From contig NC_066266.1 of the NCBI RefSeq assembly GCF_905404315.1, positions 6,021,501-6,085,500 on the forward strand: a stretch of 64,000 bases of DNA, written 5' to 3'. The DNA is from Leptidea sinapis. Taxonomy: Eukaryota > Arthropoda > Insecta > Lepidoptera > Pieridae. Below are positions 44,136-54,074 of this stretch, piece by piece; position 1 is the stretch's first letter, and each line of letters starts with the position of its first letter. A program made the position numbers and the translations under genes. The notes beneath the pieces are model-generated. The model was not told where the DNA came from and searched no databases. It saw nothing but the letters and a program-made list of their open reading frames with translations.

Positions 44136-44374
44136 ATCTCAGCGGATACTCCAAAGGGAGTGCCGCTTGCGCCTCTCTCTCCCCAAGAGAAGGTCGCCTT
44201 CGATGAAGGTTTAGAGCACCAAAAGCCAACCTCAGGTGGTGTTTAGTGGGTAGGCACCTAGGTTTTACGTGAGTCCCACATAACCAACGCCGACTTAGGC
44301 TGCGTTGGTATGCATGAAATCTCCCGTCGCTATCCCGGATGGTAGCCCTTTCCCTTGTTTGGGCGCAAAAAAAA
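44136..44374 (+). repeat. LINE-like 3' end with A-tail near exon 3
   Basis: A short coding tail (APLSPQEKVAFDEGLEHQKP) is followed by GTGGGTAGGCACCTAGGTT, ACGTGAGTCCCACATAACC and a short A run at 44368. This looks like a 5'-truncated retrotransposon 3' end, but no other copy is in the window to confirm it. Confidence 0.5.
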
Positions 44375-44537
44375 ATATCATATTTGATTTTTTTACTTAC
44401 TATAAAAATAAATGATATTAAATTCTTGAAATTTCACAATTCAAGAATATTTGTGTCTAAATTTGCATCGAAGAAGTTCAGCAAAAGCATAAATTAAAAT
44501 ATATATAGTACATAATATAGTGAGTTTTTAATCTTAC

Positions 44538-44618
44538 CCTTTAATCCTGTGCTGACTTGGCACTGATACATAGCGTCATCATCCAAACTCACGTCTCTGA
44601 TGTCCAAAGAATAGTCTC
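44538..44618 (-). CDS. kirre/rst-like: Roughest/Kirre-like receptor, coding exon 3 (end of Ig domain 1)
   Basis: This 81-bp exon lies between acceptor TTCCACGCAG and donor GTAAGA. It completes a glycine codon from exon 2 and reads DYSLDIRDVSLDDDAMYQC, QVSTGLK, ending with one base of the glycine codon finished by exon 4. The D-x-A-x-Y-x-C motif is the classic immunoglobulin F strand and its cysteine pairs with that of LPC in exon 2. The phase (1 in, 1 out) fits both neighbours. It is too short to be found by length, so its call rests on phase, splice borders and family pattern. Confidence 0.92.
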
Positions 44619-45086
44619 CTGCGTGGAAAACAAAAAAATTATTACAAAAAATTAATAACTACCTATATACTAACTATATACTATTAATAACTTCAATAAT
44701 CATAAGTGTTATATTTTAACCTAATATAAAAAAAAAATATTTCTTGGATAGGTTTTTATCATAAGCTAAAAGCGATTTGTTCTTCAATTGCCCTTCTATT
44801 CTTCTTTGTACAATTTATATTAGGTAATTATAATTATTAAGTACTTATGATTAATATTTTAAGTTATTTCATCTGCTTAAGACCTTTATTGTATAACAGC
44901 ATGGATACCTATTTGTTTCAGTCATAATAAGGATATAAATATTGTTCAATCTTAGCACTAATTAGAAAAAACGTCAAAAAATATACTCCAAGCTTGGTGG
45001 TATTAAAGAATATGTGACATTGGTAAAGTTGTAGAGATTCATACACAGAAACCACAAAATTAAGAATAGAATGAGAATACTGGTAC

Positions 45087-45237
45087 CTTCTTCATCGCTG
45101 CCAACCATCTTATACCTCTCGTACCCCAACAGGTGCCTGTGTGTCCCAAGTCCAAAGTCATCCTTGGTCCACTGAAGCTGTCCCGACTTGCTCTCCACCC
45201 GGCATGGTAGTATGACTCTCGATCCCAAAACAGCACT
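45087..45237 (-). CDS. kirre/rst-like: Roughest/Kirre-like receptor, coding exon 2 (start of Ig domain 1)
   Basis: 151 bp from acceptor TTGTTTACAG to donor GAAG|GTACC. It reads SAVLGSRVILPCRVESKSG, QLQWTKDDFGLGTHRHLLG, YERYKMVGSDEE and then one base of a glycine codon. Cysteine (LPC) and tryptophan (LQW) are the Ig core residues. QWTKDDFGLG, YER-x-MVGSDEEGDYSLDI is the hallmark of the first Ig domain of Roughest and Kirre. The RTE-like LINE at 45288-45612 starts only about 50 bases upstream of the acceptor, antisense to the gene. Confidence 0.95.
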
Positions 45238-45287
45238 CTGTAAACAACAATTTTATATAATAATCCCAAATACCACAGTGTCTCTAG

Positions 45288-45612
45288 ACGCAGGTTTTTA
45301 ACCAGTGTGTGTTGCCAGTGATGACGTACGGCACGCAGACGTGGTCGCTAACTATAGATCTGATGAGAAAGCTCATGGTTGCTCAGAGGGCAATGGAGAA
45401 GGCTATACTAGGCTATACTAGGCGATACTGACATAGCCCAAATGATTACGAAACTGAAGTTGCAGTAGGCAGGGCACATAGTTCGACGGACAGATGGCCG
45501 TTGGGACAGAAACGTCCTCGAATGGCGACCACGCAGCGGAAGACGCAGTGTTGGTAGCCCCCCCACAAGATGGACTGACGATCTGGTCATTATCGCCGGA
45601 ATACTTTAGATA
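45288..45612 (+). pseudogene. RTE-like LINE 3' relic beside exon 2
   Basis: TGTGTGTTGCCAGTGATGAC, CGACGGACAGATGGCCGTTG and CAAGATGGACTGACGATCTG match 276-716. It carries an internal deletion and duplication (CTATACTAGG repeated near 45405-45425) and frameshifts. It sits antisense in intron 1, close to the exon 2 acceptor. Confidence 0.75.
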
Positions 45613-45654
45613 CTAGAGATTCTCATGGAGAGGACGCATAAATTATCTAATTAT

Positions 45655-45842
45655 CTACTAAGGTAGAGGTCCCGGGTTCGATTCCCGATAGGTGAAAACA
45701 TTTATATGATGAATATTATGTGTGTTTGTTTCCGAGTCATAGATATTTATATGTATTAAATATATCGTTGTCTTGCAACCCATAACACAGGCTATGCCTA
45801 ATATGGGGCAAGATAATTTGTGTAAAAGTTGGTCAATACATT
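45655..45842 (+). repeat. tRNA-headed SINE, head truncated
   Basis: AGAGGTCCCGGGTTCGATTC (B box), ATTTATATGATGAATATT and GGGGCAAGATAATTTGTGTA. The A-box half is missing. Confidence 0.75.
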
Positions 45843-47204
45843 TAAAAAGAAGACTGCTCAACATAGTAATAATCTAAAATAAAAATACTAAACTTCCCAT
45901 AAACAGGACTAATTTATAACCCTTCCAAACTTTACCAACGAAAGTCCAATGTGATACGCAAATTTGACAAACAAAATAAATTTATACTTCAGAGAATAAA
46001 TCAAAAGTTCACCCGCAATTAGCTAACTAGATTCCAAAGGTCGAGCTAATAAATAAATCGGGAGTCCCGCAGGAAGGCCTAAAAATCAAAGTTTCGTACC
46101 GCGGAATATTAATTTGGGAAATTCCTTGCCATAAATCAAACTTTTCTCCAATATTTCCTGGAGCATTTTGGAAAGTTGACATGAAGTGAATCGTATTGAA
46201 AATATTCGTGGATATTAAAAATTCCTGTTCTCGACGATGCCAAAATTTTTAAGAAATACTTATATCTGTATCCGCTAAGAATTTTATACGAATTGCTAAT
46301 ACTGAACTTTTACGTAAGATAACTTTTCCATGCATTTTCAACCGACTTTAGAAAAGGAAGGTAGTTCTGTAATAAGCGTGACTATTTTTTTGTTTGTAAC
46401 CTCAGAACTCTGATAATAATAAACCAATTTACAATGTAAATAAAATCCTACGCGAACTAGTTTTTAAGAGATTTTCTCCATTTTTTGAATTTGTTTTTTA
46501 TTTGATTTGCACCAAAATTTATGAAAGATGCAATCAGTATGAGTTCTGATCTACTTTCAATGATATATCTAAGTAACTAATGCTCACTAAAGCATATTAA
46601 TATGTTTATTTATTTTATCATTACTCATACTTATAGTATAGATATTAAGTAGTACCTATTATGCAGATACCTACCCATATAGATATTTGGTTACAATATT
46701 TTTATAAAACGAAACGACCTATTTAATCTCAAAATAAATCTCATTTTTGTTGAGTAGGTATCGGACCATGTTGAATTTTTCAAATACCGTTTATAATATA
46801 ATAAATGGGAGAACTGTTATTGGCAATTGACAATAATAATATTGTAACAAAATTATTAGTTATTTATCTAATCTGTAATATGCTATTGGTTCACTTAATA
46901 AAATATCCGATCGCGCGAAATTCATAAAAGTTGTTATGTTTTTTCAAAGTTGTAGCTTCATCTACAGGATCTAGTTGATAACTTGCTTAATACTTATGAC
47001 TGTATAATATAAGGATATTAGATTAAGTTTCATATTTTTAATTTACTTTCCTCACTACTCGGATGTATTGTAACACAATTTAATTATACTGGGTATTACA
47101 TTTTAGGCAATATAGAAATTTTGGTATTTTTAACAATGATTCAAGTATTTCCAAACAAAGTATTATTTTATGTAGTAGAAATGGATGAGGTGCGACAAGA
47201 TAAT
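45843..47204. other. Intron 1 AT-rich sequence
   Basis: No gene. CAACCGACTTTAGAAAAGG near 46339 is related to the AACCGACTTC motif repeat at 6564. The rest is unrecognised. Confidence 0.4.
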
Positions 47205-47755
47205 AAAGCCGCTTTTTTAATAAATCAATTGGTTTTGTGCATAAACAATCCAGGCAACGCCAATGGCCACGCATGGAGTATTGCTGTCATCTCTGGTCTG
47301 GCGCACCACAGTATCAGCTCGATCAATTTGACCGCGTGCAACGCAGAGCAGCTCGAATTGTCGGGGACCTAGTGCTCTGTGAACGGCTGGATCACTTGGC
47401 GTTGCGTAGAGACGTCGCTTCATTGTGTGTTTTCTACCGCATTTATCACGGGGAGTGTTCCGTAGAGCTGTTTAAACTGATTCCTGCCGCCGAATTCCAC
47501 CTTCGCACGACACGCCACAACTTAGGATATCAACCCCACCATCTGGATGTGTGGCGGTCCTCCACAGTGCGGTTTTCAAAGAGCTTTCTTCCACGATACG
47601 ACATGGGTACCTTCAAAAAAAGCGCGTACACCTTCCTTAAAGGCCGGCAACGCTCCTGTGGTTCCTCTGGTGTTGCAAGAGATTGTGGGCGGCGGTGATC
47701 ACTTAACAACAGGTGACCGTACGCTCGTTTGTCCTCCTATTCCATAAAAAAAACG
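47205..47755 (+). pseudogene. LINE reverse transcriptase C-terminus, longest RIYHGEC-type copy
   Basis: The frame 47237-47698 (153 codons) reads MEYCCHLWSGAPQYQLDQ, VQRRAARIVGDLVLCERLD, LALRRDVASLCVFYRIYHG, PHHLDVWRSSTVRFSKSF and FKKSAYTFLKGRQRS. It ends in TTTGTCCTCCTATTCCATAA plus A-tail. Compared with 32216-32616 about 16 codons (TTKLWNELPCAVFPGR) are missing in frame between SFLPR and YDMGTF. The catalytic palm lies upstream and is absent, so the copy is a 5'-truncated insertion in intron 1 of the receptor gene. Confidence 0.85.
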
Positions 47756-47819
47756 CGCATTAGTAATAATAATTATGACATGACGTAAATATTATTCATA
47801 TTATGATATTTTTATTAAC

Positions 47820-47865
47820 TACTATCTGACCCGACAGACGTTGTTCTATAAATAATAAATAAAAT
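47820..47865 (+). repeat. CTGACCCGACAGACG repeat head
   Basis: ATCTGACCCGACAGACGTTG followed by TCTATAAATAATAAATAAAA matches the first 45 bases of 3028-3360; the remainder is missing. Confidence 0.6.
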
Positions 47866-47866
47866 A

Positions 47867-48313
47867 CTATTTGCTACTTCTTGCTATAAACCTTTTGATT
47901 TTTAAATATTTCTTTATCTTTTTATGAGAATTTGTTGTAATATAATTCTTATTATTAGTGGAGCTTTCATTTGTTAAATCTACAGATACCATGCTTTGTT
48001 TTTGAAGCAATTCAGACTCAAGTATGTTCATTCGACTTAAAGCCCATTCATATTCAGAACTACATTTGTCAAATGAATTAATGACTTTATGTAAGCTGTC
48101 CCTTTCTAAGGTTAAATCTAAACATTTTTGGTGCATGTCTGCCAGCTAGGACTTAAGAGAAGAGTCTGTTTTAAATACTTTTTGGATCTCCAATTCACAC
48201 TCTTCCCGTTCATTTAAAAGTATTTGACAAAGATCCTTTGACTTCTTTAGCTCCTTAGCAGCACAGTTCAGCTTGTTTTCCATTTCTTTCATGGTAGCCT
48301 TCCGGGTTTGCAT
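47867..48313 (-). pseudogene. Coiled-coil ORF relic in intron 1
   Basis: From a methionine at 48313 the minus strand reads MQTRKATMKEMENKLNCAA, KELKKSKDLCQILLNEREE and CELEIQKVFKTDSSLKS. It then meets an in-frame TAG (48146-48148) and continues LADMHQKCLDLTLERDSLH to a stop at 47867. The heptad-like spacing of leucine, isoleucine and charged residues indicates a coiled coil, and a basic tail (KKIKKYLKIKRF) follows. Such proteins occur as ORF1-like products of insect retroelements, but I do not recognise the family. It lies on the same strand as the receptor, yet with no exon borders that would fit it. Confidence 0.5.
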
Positions 48314-49184
48314 AGTGAGGCTTGAATTCTTGGGAACTTGTAGGCAGTAGTTAAGTAACTGTCAAAATATAAAGCTATGTATAATCTTGTTATAATAGTG
48401 TGTAAGAAGAGGATACAGGTTAATTAACTCCAATTAACTCCAAAAGTGCAGAACTCAATGGTTTACTATGGTTAATTGCCAATTCGATTACTATGAGAAG
48501 TTAATTATATTTTTCCTTGCTATTATTAGTATGTATAGTGTAAGAAGGATGATGGTGAATATTGTATGCGGCAGTTGATGTTGTGGTCTTCAGCTCAGCT
48601 TCCACGTTTTTGTCAAGTTGAGAGAGACAAACAGGGCCAATGTAGTGACTGTGAGTACCTAGTGTAAAAGTGTTATAAATTGTATATAGCTACGAAACGA
48701 ACAACGCACTACAACGCTAACAACTATTAAATGTAAGTAAATAGAACAAAATACTTCCCTCGTTTTTGTTTTTTGAATTTTGTAATATGACAGTTGGGCC
48801 GGTACAACTAAGTTAGTATTCCATTATCTTCTTGAGATTATTGCGATATTCCACACTTATTTTATATAATTTATAACTTTAATGTACACAATAGCAAATC
48901 AAGATTTATTTATTTTCAATATTTCTAATTATTTAAAATAAAATTAAAATCAGCTATAAAGTTAATTTTACGTCTCAGTGCCAGGGTTGCCAACCTAGCA
49001 TCACTGTTGTTCATGACACAATGTTTCATAACATCAAGAATTATTTTGTGAAATATGCTCCGTGTTGTTATAACGAAATTGTTGCACAGCAGAACTGTCA
49101 AACCGTGCGTCAAAAAATTATTCACTCATAGAATGTATGTCCATACAAAATAAATACCTATTAGAAATAAAAATAATTATGGAC
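48314..49184. other. Intron 1 AT-rich sequence
   Basis: No gene. CAGTTGATGTTGTGGTCTT and neighbours show no family signature. Confidence 0.4.
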
Positions 49185-49280
49185 CCCAAATCGAAATAAA
49201 ATCCATCCTATCTCTCAAGTCAGACTTAACTGCACTCCATGAAGTAATCCCCATTAAAGTTCGTTCATTAGTTTGACACT
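49185..49280 (+). repeat. Short dispersed repeat (CTCCATGAAGTAATCCCC type)
   Basis: ATCCTATCTCTCAAGTCAGA and GCACTCCATGAAGTAATCCC match 31236-31375. Confidence 0.6.
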
Positions 49281-49666
49281 GGATTTATATCTATACATTT
49301 TTACATAAACATAAAATTGGAGTGTCTGTTTGTAATATTGAAATAACCGTTTTTACTACATGTATATGAATATATTATGTACGGTACATACACCAAATTA
49401 AATTTTTTTACATTCCGATTCATTTTTACTCCGAAATGACTAGACCGATTTTGACGCGACGTTGATTGGCAGGTAGCTGATGTAATAAGGAGAACCTTAG
49501 GCTACGTTTATTTAAGAAAAATTCTTTAATTTTACAAAGATAAAGTAATGTCGAAATGTCCAAGAAACGGCCTAACTCTAAAAATAATTATATGGCATAA
49601 CAACGTTTGCCGGGTCAGCTTGCTTCCTATATAATGACTCAGGTAGTGACACAGCAAATTGTCTTA

Positions 49667-49975
49667 GGGCCGTTCCCAATATTCAGTCTATCTCTTACTT
49701 GAGATAAAAATCGTAACTATCGTTGACTTTTGTGTCCCAATACACTTATCGACGGTAACTCACCTTATCCCTACACGCTGTCTGTCAATGGGACGACGTA
49801 TAGCTTACCAGCGATAGAATTTTGTATGTAAATTGCAATTCACGCGTCCCAATATAAAGCGATAAGAATGGCTTATCGGGTATATTGGGTCAGCTTCAGA
49901 TTATTGACAGCTCATTACTGACGGTAGAAGCTAGTAATTTATCTCTATCTGTAGATAGTATATTGGGAACGGTCG
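49667..49975 (+). mobile_element. Harbinger-like MITE in intron 1
   Basis: 309 bp, with inverted ends GGGCCGTTCCCAATAT and ATATTGGGAACGGTCG and a TTA duplication at 49664-49666 and 49976-49978. It is internally collinear with both copies at 8108-8738 and has no coding capacity. Confidence 0.85.
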
Positions 49976-50227
49976 TTAGTCGCTCGAACTCAGAGATCTG
50001 TAACTGAAACTTAAAACGATGCATAACAACGAAGGAAGTTTGCACCATCTTTCTTGGAAAGTTTTCGTAAGATGCATAGCACAAATTCTTCATGTAGATT
50101 TATATCAGTCAAACGGTGTAAAATTTGATGAACTGCAATGGCATTTGATGTCAATGTGGGTTGCTTGTTAGTTTTCCCTTAAGGTGTAAAGTTCAGGTAA
50201 TCATGTTTAATTTTATTAGTATTATTT

Positions 50228-50480
50228 TAGTAGAGGTTACTAGCTTTTACCCGCACTTTCGTCCGCGTGGAATTTGGTCTGTAATATATATACCCTGTGA
50301 ATTTTAATCTCCTATTTTATCCCTATGTAGGGCAAAGTTTCGGAAATCGAAGAAATGCTTATAAATAACTTCTTATCAAGTGCCAAAATACAAAGTTTCA
50401 TGGTTTTATCTCTGAAAATGCATAATTCCCATGCGGACTTTCATCCCTTATTTCAACCCGTTCATGCCCTTTTTTAGGCA
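50228..50480 (+). repeat. CTAGCTTTTACCCGC-headed dispersed repeat
   Basis: ACTAGCTTTTACCCGCACTT, TCGTCCGCGTGGAATTTGG and CCTATGTAGGGCAAAGTTTC are typical of a common lepidopteran repeat head. It lies about 110 bases from the exon 1 splice donor. Confidence 0.6.
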
Positions 50481-50588
50481 CTGTAGTAGCAAGTTGGAGC
50501 TCAGCGGTGTCCAATCCTTAATCTTTCCTAACCTTACCTTAATGAATGTATAAAGTTTTGTTAGATAGAACAATAATTTAGCTCATAC

Positions 50589-50690
50589 CTGGTCTTGAGG
50601 CTCCAGTGCAAATCGCTGCTCCCCATAAGCACTTACACTCACTATCATCATTAACACCGTCCACATTCTTAAAACACAAAATACTTCCAT
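50589..50690 (-). CDS. kirre/rst-like: Roughest/Kirre-like receptor, coding exon 1 (signal peptide)
   Basis: From the chosen ATG (50690) it reads MEVFCVLRMWTVLMMIVSV, SAYGEQRFALEPQDQ and ends at donor CAG|GTATGAGC in phase 0. The hydrophobic core MWTVLMMIVSVSA is a signal peptide, with cleavage likely after the SAYG region. EQRFALEPQDQ joined to SAVLGSRV in exon 2 gives the family N-terminus (QRFA-x-EPQDQ-x-AVxGSRV). The start could instead be at MWTVL, which has adenine at -3, or at methionines upstream, because the frame stays open to 50834. I chose 50690 because it gives a normal-length signal peptide. Confidence 0.9.
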
Positions 50691-50878
50691 CACTGTCCTT
50701 ATCAGAAGAAACAACATATTATTGAAACTTGGATTTTTTACATTTATATATGAACAGGCTTCATTTTTCAACGTAATCTTATCGTCCACGACTAGATTAG
50801 TTTGAACTCTTTTCAAATAGTCATTCATCTCCATATTTAGCAGTGCAATGGTTTCGGTTGATCCATTTGTTGGTATAT
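50691..50878 (-). other. Upstream part of exon 1: 5' UTR or N-terminal extension
   Basis: An acceptor-like TTTTGTTACAG ends at 50879, and the frame of exon 1 is open from there (methionines at 50834, 50828 and 50717). The residues (for example MEMNDYLKRVQTNLVVDD) do not resemble the N-terminus of this receptor family. A spliced 5' UTR exon that happens to be open is the likeliest reading. Confidence 0.45.
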
Positions 50879-51181
50879 CTGTAACAAAACATGGTAATGT
50901 TAATCAATTGCGTATTAACTACAATTTGAAATAAATGGTATTACATCACGGCAGCCATTGTTTGTTGGGAGCCGAGGAATTGGGTCCAACCAAAAAAATC
51001 TCATACGCGAAAGGGATGGTAGATATTGTAGTGTATCTCGCTTACTCACAATAAAACTCTAATTTATGTGTCTCTGTCACATTATTATTGTTATTTTAGT
51101 AATGCATAATTAATTCAACTTCTATGTGCGGGTATAGTGGAGATTTTTTTCCTCCCACAAACCTCATGTAAGCATAATAAA

Positions 51182-51268
51182 TTTTTATCCCTCAGCACGA
51201 TCTACGTGCTGAGGGATAAAAACCTAACTTATTTCTACAACCCTATCTAAGGGTTGTAGAAATAAGTT
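51182..51268. repeat. Two adjacent perfect hairpins with identical ATCTA loops
   Basis: Stem 1 pairs 51182-51199 with 51205-51222 (18 of 18 bp). Stem 2 pairs 51226-51244 with 51250-51268 (19 of 19 bp). Both loops read ATCTA and three bases separate the stems. They lie about 300 bases upstream of exon 1. A rho-type or bacterial terminator is not expected in this genome; the origin is unknown. Confidence 0.85.
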
Positions 51269-51389
51269 TTCTGAGACCTACATATATAAGGTTTAATGTT
51301 TATTTGCTATATTAAGTAGAATATAAGTAATTTTGTACATATTTTATTAACAAATATAGAAGATTGAAATTAAAAAATTTTACAACTAA

Positions 51390-51412
51390 CGCCAGGCTTC
51401 GACAGCCTGGCG
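51390..51412. repeat. Short perfect hairpin
   Basis: CGCCAGGCT and AGCCTGGCG pair perfectly over 9 bp around a five-base loop. It is the third hairpin with a five-base loop within 230 bases. Confidence 0.75.
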
Positions 51413-51442
51413 ATGGTTTGCGCGCATTTCGTAAAAATTAAG

Positions 51443-51660
51443 ATTTTTTATGAAAATGAGGGACTAGACGAGCAGGACGTTTAGTTGATAATTGGTAATT
51501 GATACACCCTGCCCATTACAGTGCTGCTCCGGATTCTTGAAAAACCCAATAATTCTGAGCGGCAATACAATTGCACTCGTCACATTAAGACATAGGATGT
51601 TAAGCCTCATTTGCCCAGTAATTTCACTAGTTACGGCGCCCTTCAGACCGAAACACAATT
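51443..51660 (-). repeat. A-tailed SINE-like repeat, minus
   Basis: The reverse complement shows GGTCTGAAGGGCGCCGTAAC, CTGAGCGGCA-type blocks and TAGTCCCTCATTTTCATAA. It is truncated before the GGATGCCGGC end. Confidence 0.75.
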
Positions 51661-51819
51661 AAGTTTACAAAATTAGCCTCCCTCTGGTACGAATCTGATA
51701 ATTTTCAGTACGACAAAAGACAAAAATCTTCAAAAATGTGGCTATTAGAAGCAATTAGGATTCAAATCTAACGGAGAGCTCTAAAGCGTACGTTGAATGA
51801 TATTATAAGAATTTATATA

Positions 51820-52170
51820 AGTCAAAGTCAAAGTCAAAAAATCTTTATTCACTGTAAAACTTTATAAGTTATTTAGTGCAAGTCAGGATGAAGTACAAAA
51901 GTTAACAAAATTTAGAATTCCAACTATCTTTATCATTCAAATAATCTTTCACGCTATACGCCTTAGATGTTAATTTATTTTTTACGATACATTTAAATTT
52001 TTTAATAGGTAACATTTTAATTTCATTTGGGAGTTTATTATAAAATACAACACAATCCATTTTAAAAGATTTAGCAATATTACGGAGCCCAGTAGATGGA
52101 ATTGCGAGTTTATGTTTGTTTCGAGTATTGACACTGTGTACATCACTATTCTTTTTAAATTGGCTAATAT
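51820..52170 (-). pseudogene. LINE reverse transcriptase C-terminus with TTTGAC-repeat tail
   Basis: The minus strand encodes NTRNKHKLAIPSTGLRNIA, KSFKMDCVVFYNKLPNEIK and NDKDSWNSKF. The tail is a TTTGACTTTGACTT repeat (51820-51836 on the plus strand as its complement). It has the same C-terminal layout as 10355-10604 but is a different LINE family. 5'-truncated. Confidence 0.75.
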
Positions 52171-52539
52171 TTTTATGTTTAATATAAACTAACGATAGAT
52201 ATTAAAGTTTCAGTCTGTGGTCGTGTTAGACTGCAAACTACTTGATGCATTAATGATATGTATTACTCATGAATAATTTCCATCGTTGGTAGTTAAGGTC
52301 GATAATGCTCGAATGGCGATTTGATTAAGTTTGATTTTCTGGTAATTGGACTGCGCATACATCAGTACCTACTTGAGAAGATTAGGGTGCATTGTAACGT
52401 CGACATTCGAAATTCAATTTAGTAAAGTTTAGTGATTTGAAGTTTAAACATAATCTGTATGTGGTTAGTTAGGTTTATGAACTTTAAGCCAAAATTGAAA
52501 ATCAAAGCAAAATTTACATTTAATTTCTGTAGTATCATT

Positions 52540-52695
52540 TTTTATCGTTTCATAAGAAAATAAATGACAAGACAGCCAGCACGTTCTGCTGATAGTAATT
52601 GGGCCTAATTACACTGCAGTGCCGCTCAGAATACTTGAAAGACCCAAAAATTCTGAGCAGCACTACAATTGCGCTCGTCATTGTCCTAATACTAG
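52540..52695 (-). repeat. A-tailed SINE-like repeat, minus fragment
   Basis: The reverse complement holds TGCTGCTCAGAATTTTTGGG and TGAGCGGCACTGCAGTG, then GTCTTGTCATTTATTTTC. Only the distal half remains. Confidence 0.65.
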
Positions 52696-52713
52696 TAATA
52701 AATTTATTATTTA

Positions 52714-52845
52714 CATGTAGGCCCCCCACAATTTGGACCAACGATCTGGTCAAGATCGCCGGAAAAGGTTGGATGACCGATCGTTGTGGAGATCTTTGTG
52801 GGAGGCCTTTGTCCAGCCGTGGACTTCTTCAGGCTAATATGGTGG
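52714..52845 (+). pseudogene. RTE-like LINE 3' fragment
   Basis: CGATCTGGTCAAGATCGCCG, GATCGTTGTGGAGATCTTTG and GGAGGCCTTTGTCCAGCCG match the last 130 bases of the copy at 55912-56390. Confidence 0.7.
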
Positions 52846-52963
52846 TGATTCCAAGTAAACTGAAACGGTACGGTCGTGGCTTACCTCATGTTCACTCTAA
52901 TACAAGCAAGCGCCGTGCAACACTTTTTCTATTTGTTTTCATGATATTAAATAATATTATAAC

Positions 52964-53432
52964 ACTAGCTGACCCAACAAATGTTTATTTCCATAAAAAG
53001 TTATAAAAAAGAATCAATTGTTAATAAAATTGTTTGAGGTATGAAAAAAGATGACGACCGATTCTCAGACCTACCAGATATATCTAACATTAATTAATCG
53101 TATTACAATAATTATTATATTCGGTTGCCATATTGCAACCCTGTTGCGAACCTGTGGATAGAACAGAATAATATAAAAAACGCGATAAAAAAAATAGTTG
53201 TAGATCGTAGAAGGACGAAAACTTTTAAGTTGTCTGTATTTTTCAATACTGATTCACAAAAAAAATAAGGAAAGTTGTCAAAAAAATAAAAATATATATT
53301 TAAGAGCGGGTCACCCTTATCATTTAAAGGAATAAAAAATCCGATATGCAGACATAATTTCATACAAATCCGTTCAGCCGTTTTGGAGGAGTTTGGTAAC
53401 AAACACCGGGACACGAGAATTATGTATAATAC
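52964..53432 (+). repeat. CTGACCC-headed dispersed repeat, long form
   Basis: Head ACTAGCTGACCCAACAAATG, middle CATATTGCAACCCTGTTGCG and CCTGTGGATAGAACAGAATA, end ACACGAGAATTATGTATA. About 470 bp and uninterrupted, so it gives the expected layout of the copies split by a LINE in the array. Confidence 0.8.
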
Positions 53433-53569
53433 ATTTATCAATTAGGTTAAAAATATTTTCTTGTCAAATAAGACATAAATATAGTAACAAGTACCATCAA
53501 CTTTGATTTATCCGGTCGAGAGGAAGAGGAAATTAATTACTTCAATATTTACACAAATTAAATTTAAAA

Positions 53570-53770
53570 ACAGAATGATCGATACGGGTCTCAAACCCGC
53601 ACCATCTCGCGTTCCGTGTGAGCGCTCTGTCCACTGAGGCATCCGTTCGAGCGGTGACATATCGATGATAAATCTTGTATATCATGTTCAACTCTCAGTT
53701 TGGGACTAAAATATTTTGGTTTTTCAAATTTATTTTGTGTTATTAATCCCAGAAATGACCAGGGTTGGTA
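53570..53770 (-). repeat. Fold-back tRNA-headed SINE, minus
   Basis: The reverse complement reads TTTCTGGGATTAATAACAC, ACTGAGAGTTGAACATGA, CAGTGGACAGAGCGCTCACA, CGGAACGCGAGATGGTGCGG and GTTTGAGACCCGTATCGAT. This is the same spacer-head-arm order as at 11571. Confidence 0.7.
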
Positions 53771-54074
53771 TACCCTTGTTTGGTAAGAAATTGGCTAATC
53801 CTATTTAATCTTGAAAGAAAGTTGTTTGAAACAAAAACCCCCTGATCAGTTTATCCTTTGTCCTACAAAAACAACAAATATTCTAAATTCCCATAAGTTC
53901 TTACAGTTTACTACTTTACACTAATAGGAAGTAGATTAAACTTTCAACCCAACGATAGCGAATAGTACTGCACACTGAGCTTGAAGTTTTCAATGATTGC
54001 ACTGGGTTAATTGGTGGTATACGTTCCTGGAGACACACGGTAATTGTGATTAATTAAATAGGATACATCGAACT

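Noticed and set aside
51182..51268. Hairpins as a transcription terminator or a microRNA precursor
   Set aside because: Intrinsic terminators do not apply to this genome, and stems of 18-19 bp are too short for a canonical microRNA hairpin.
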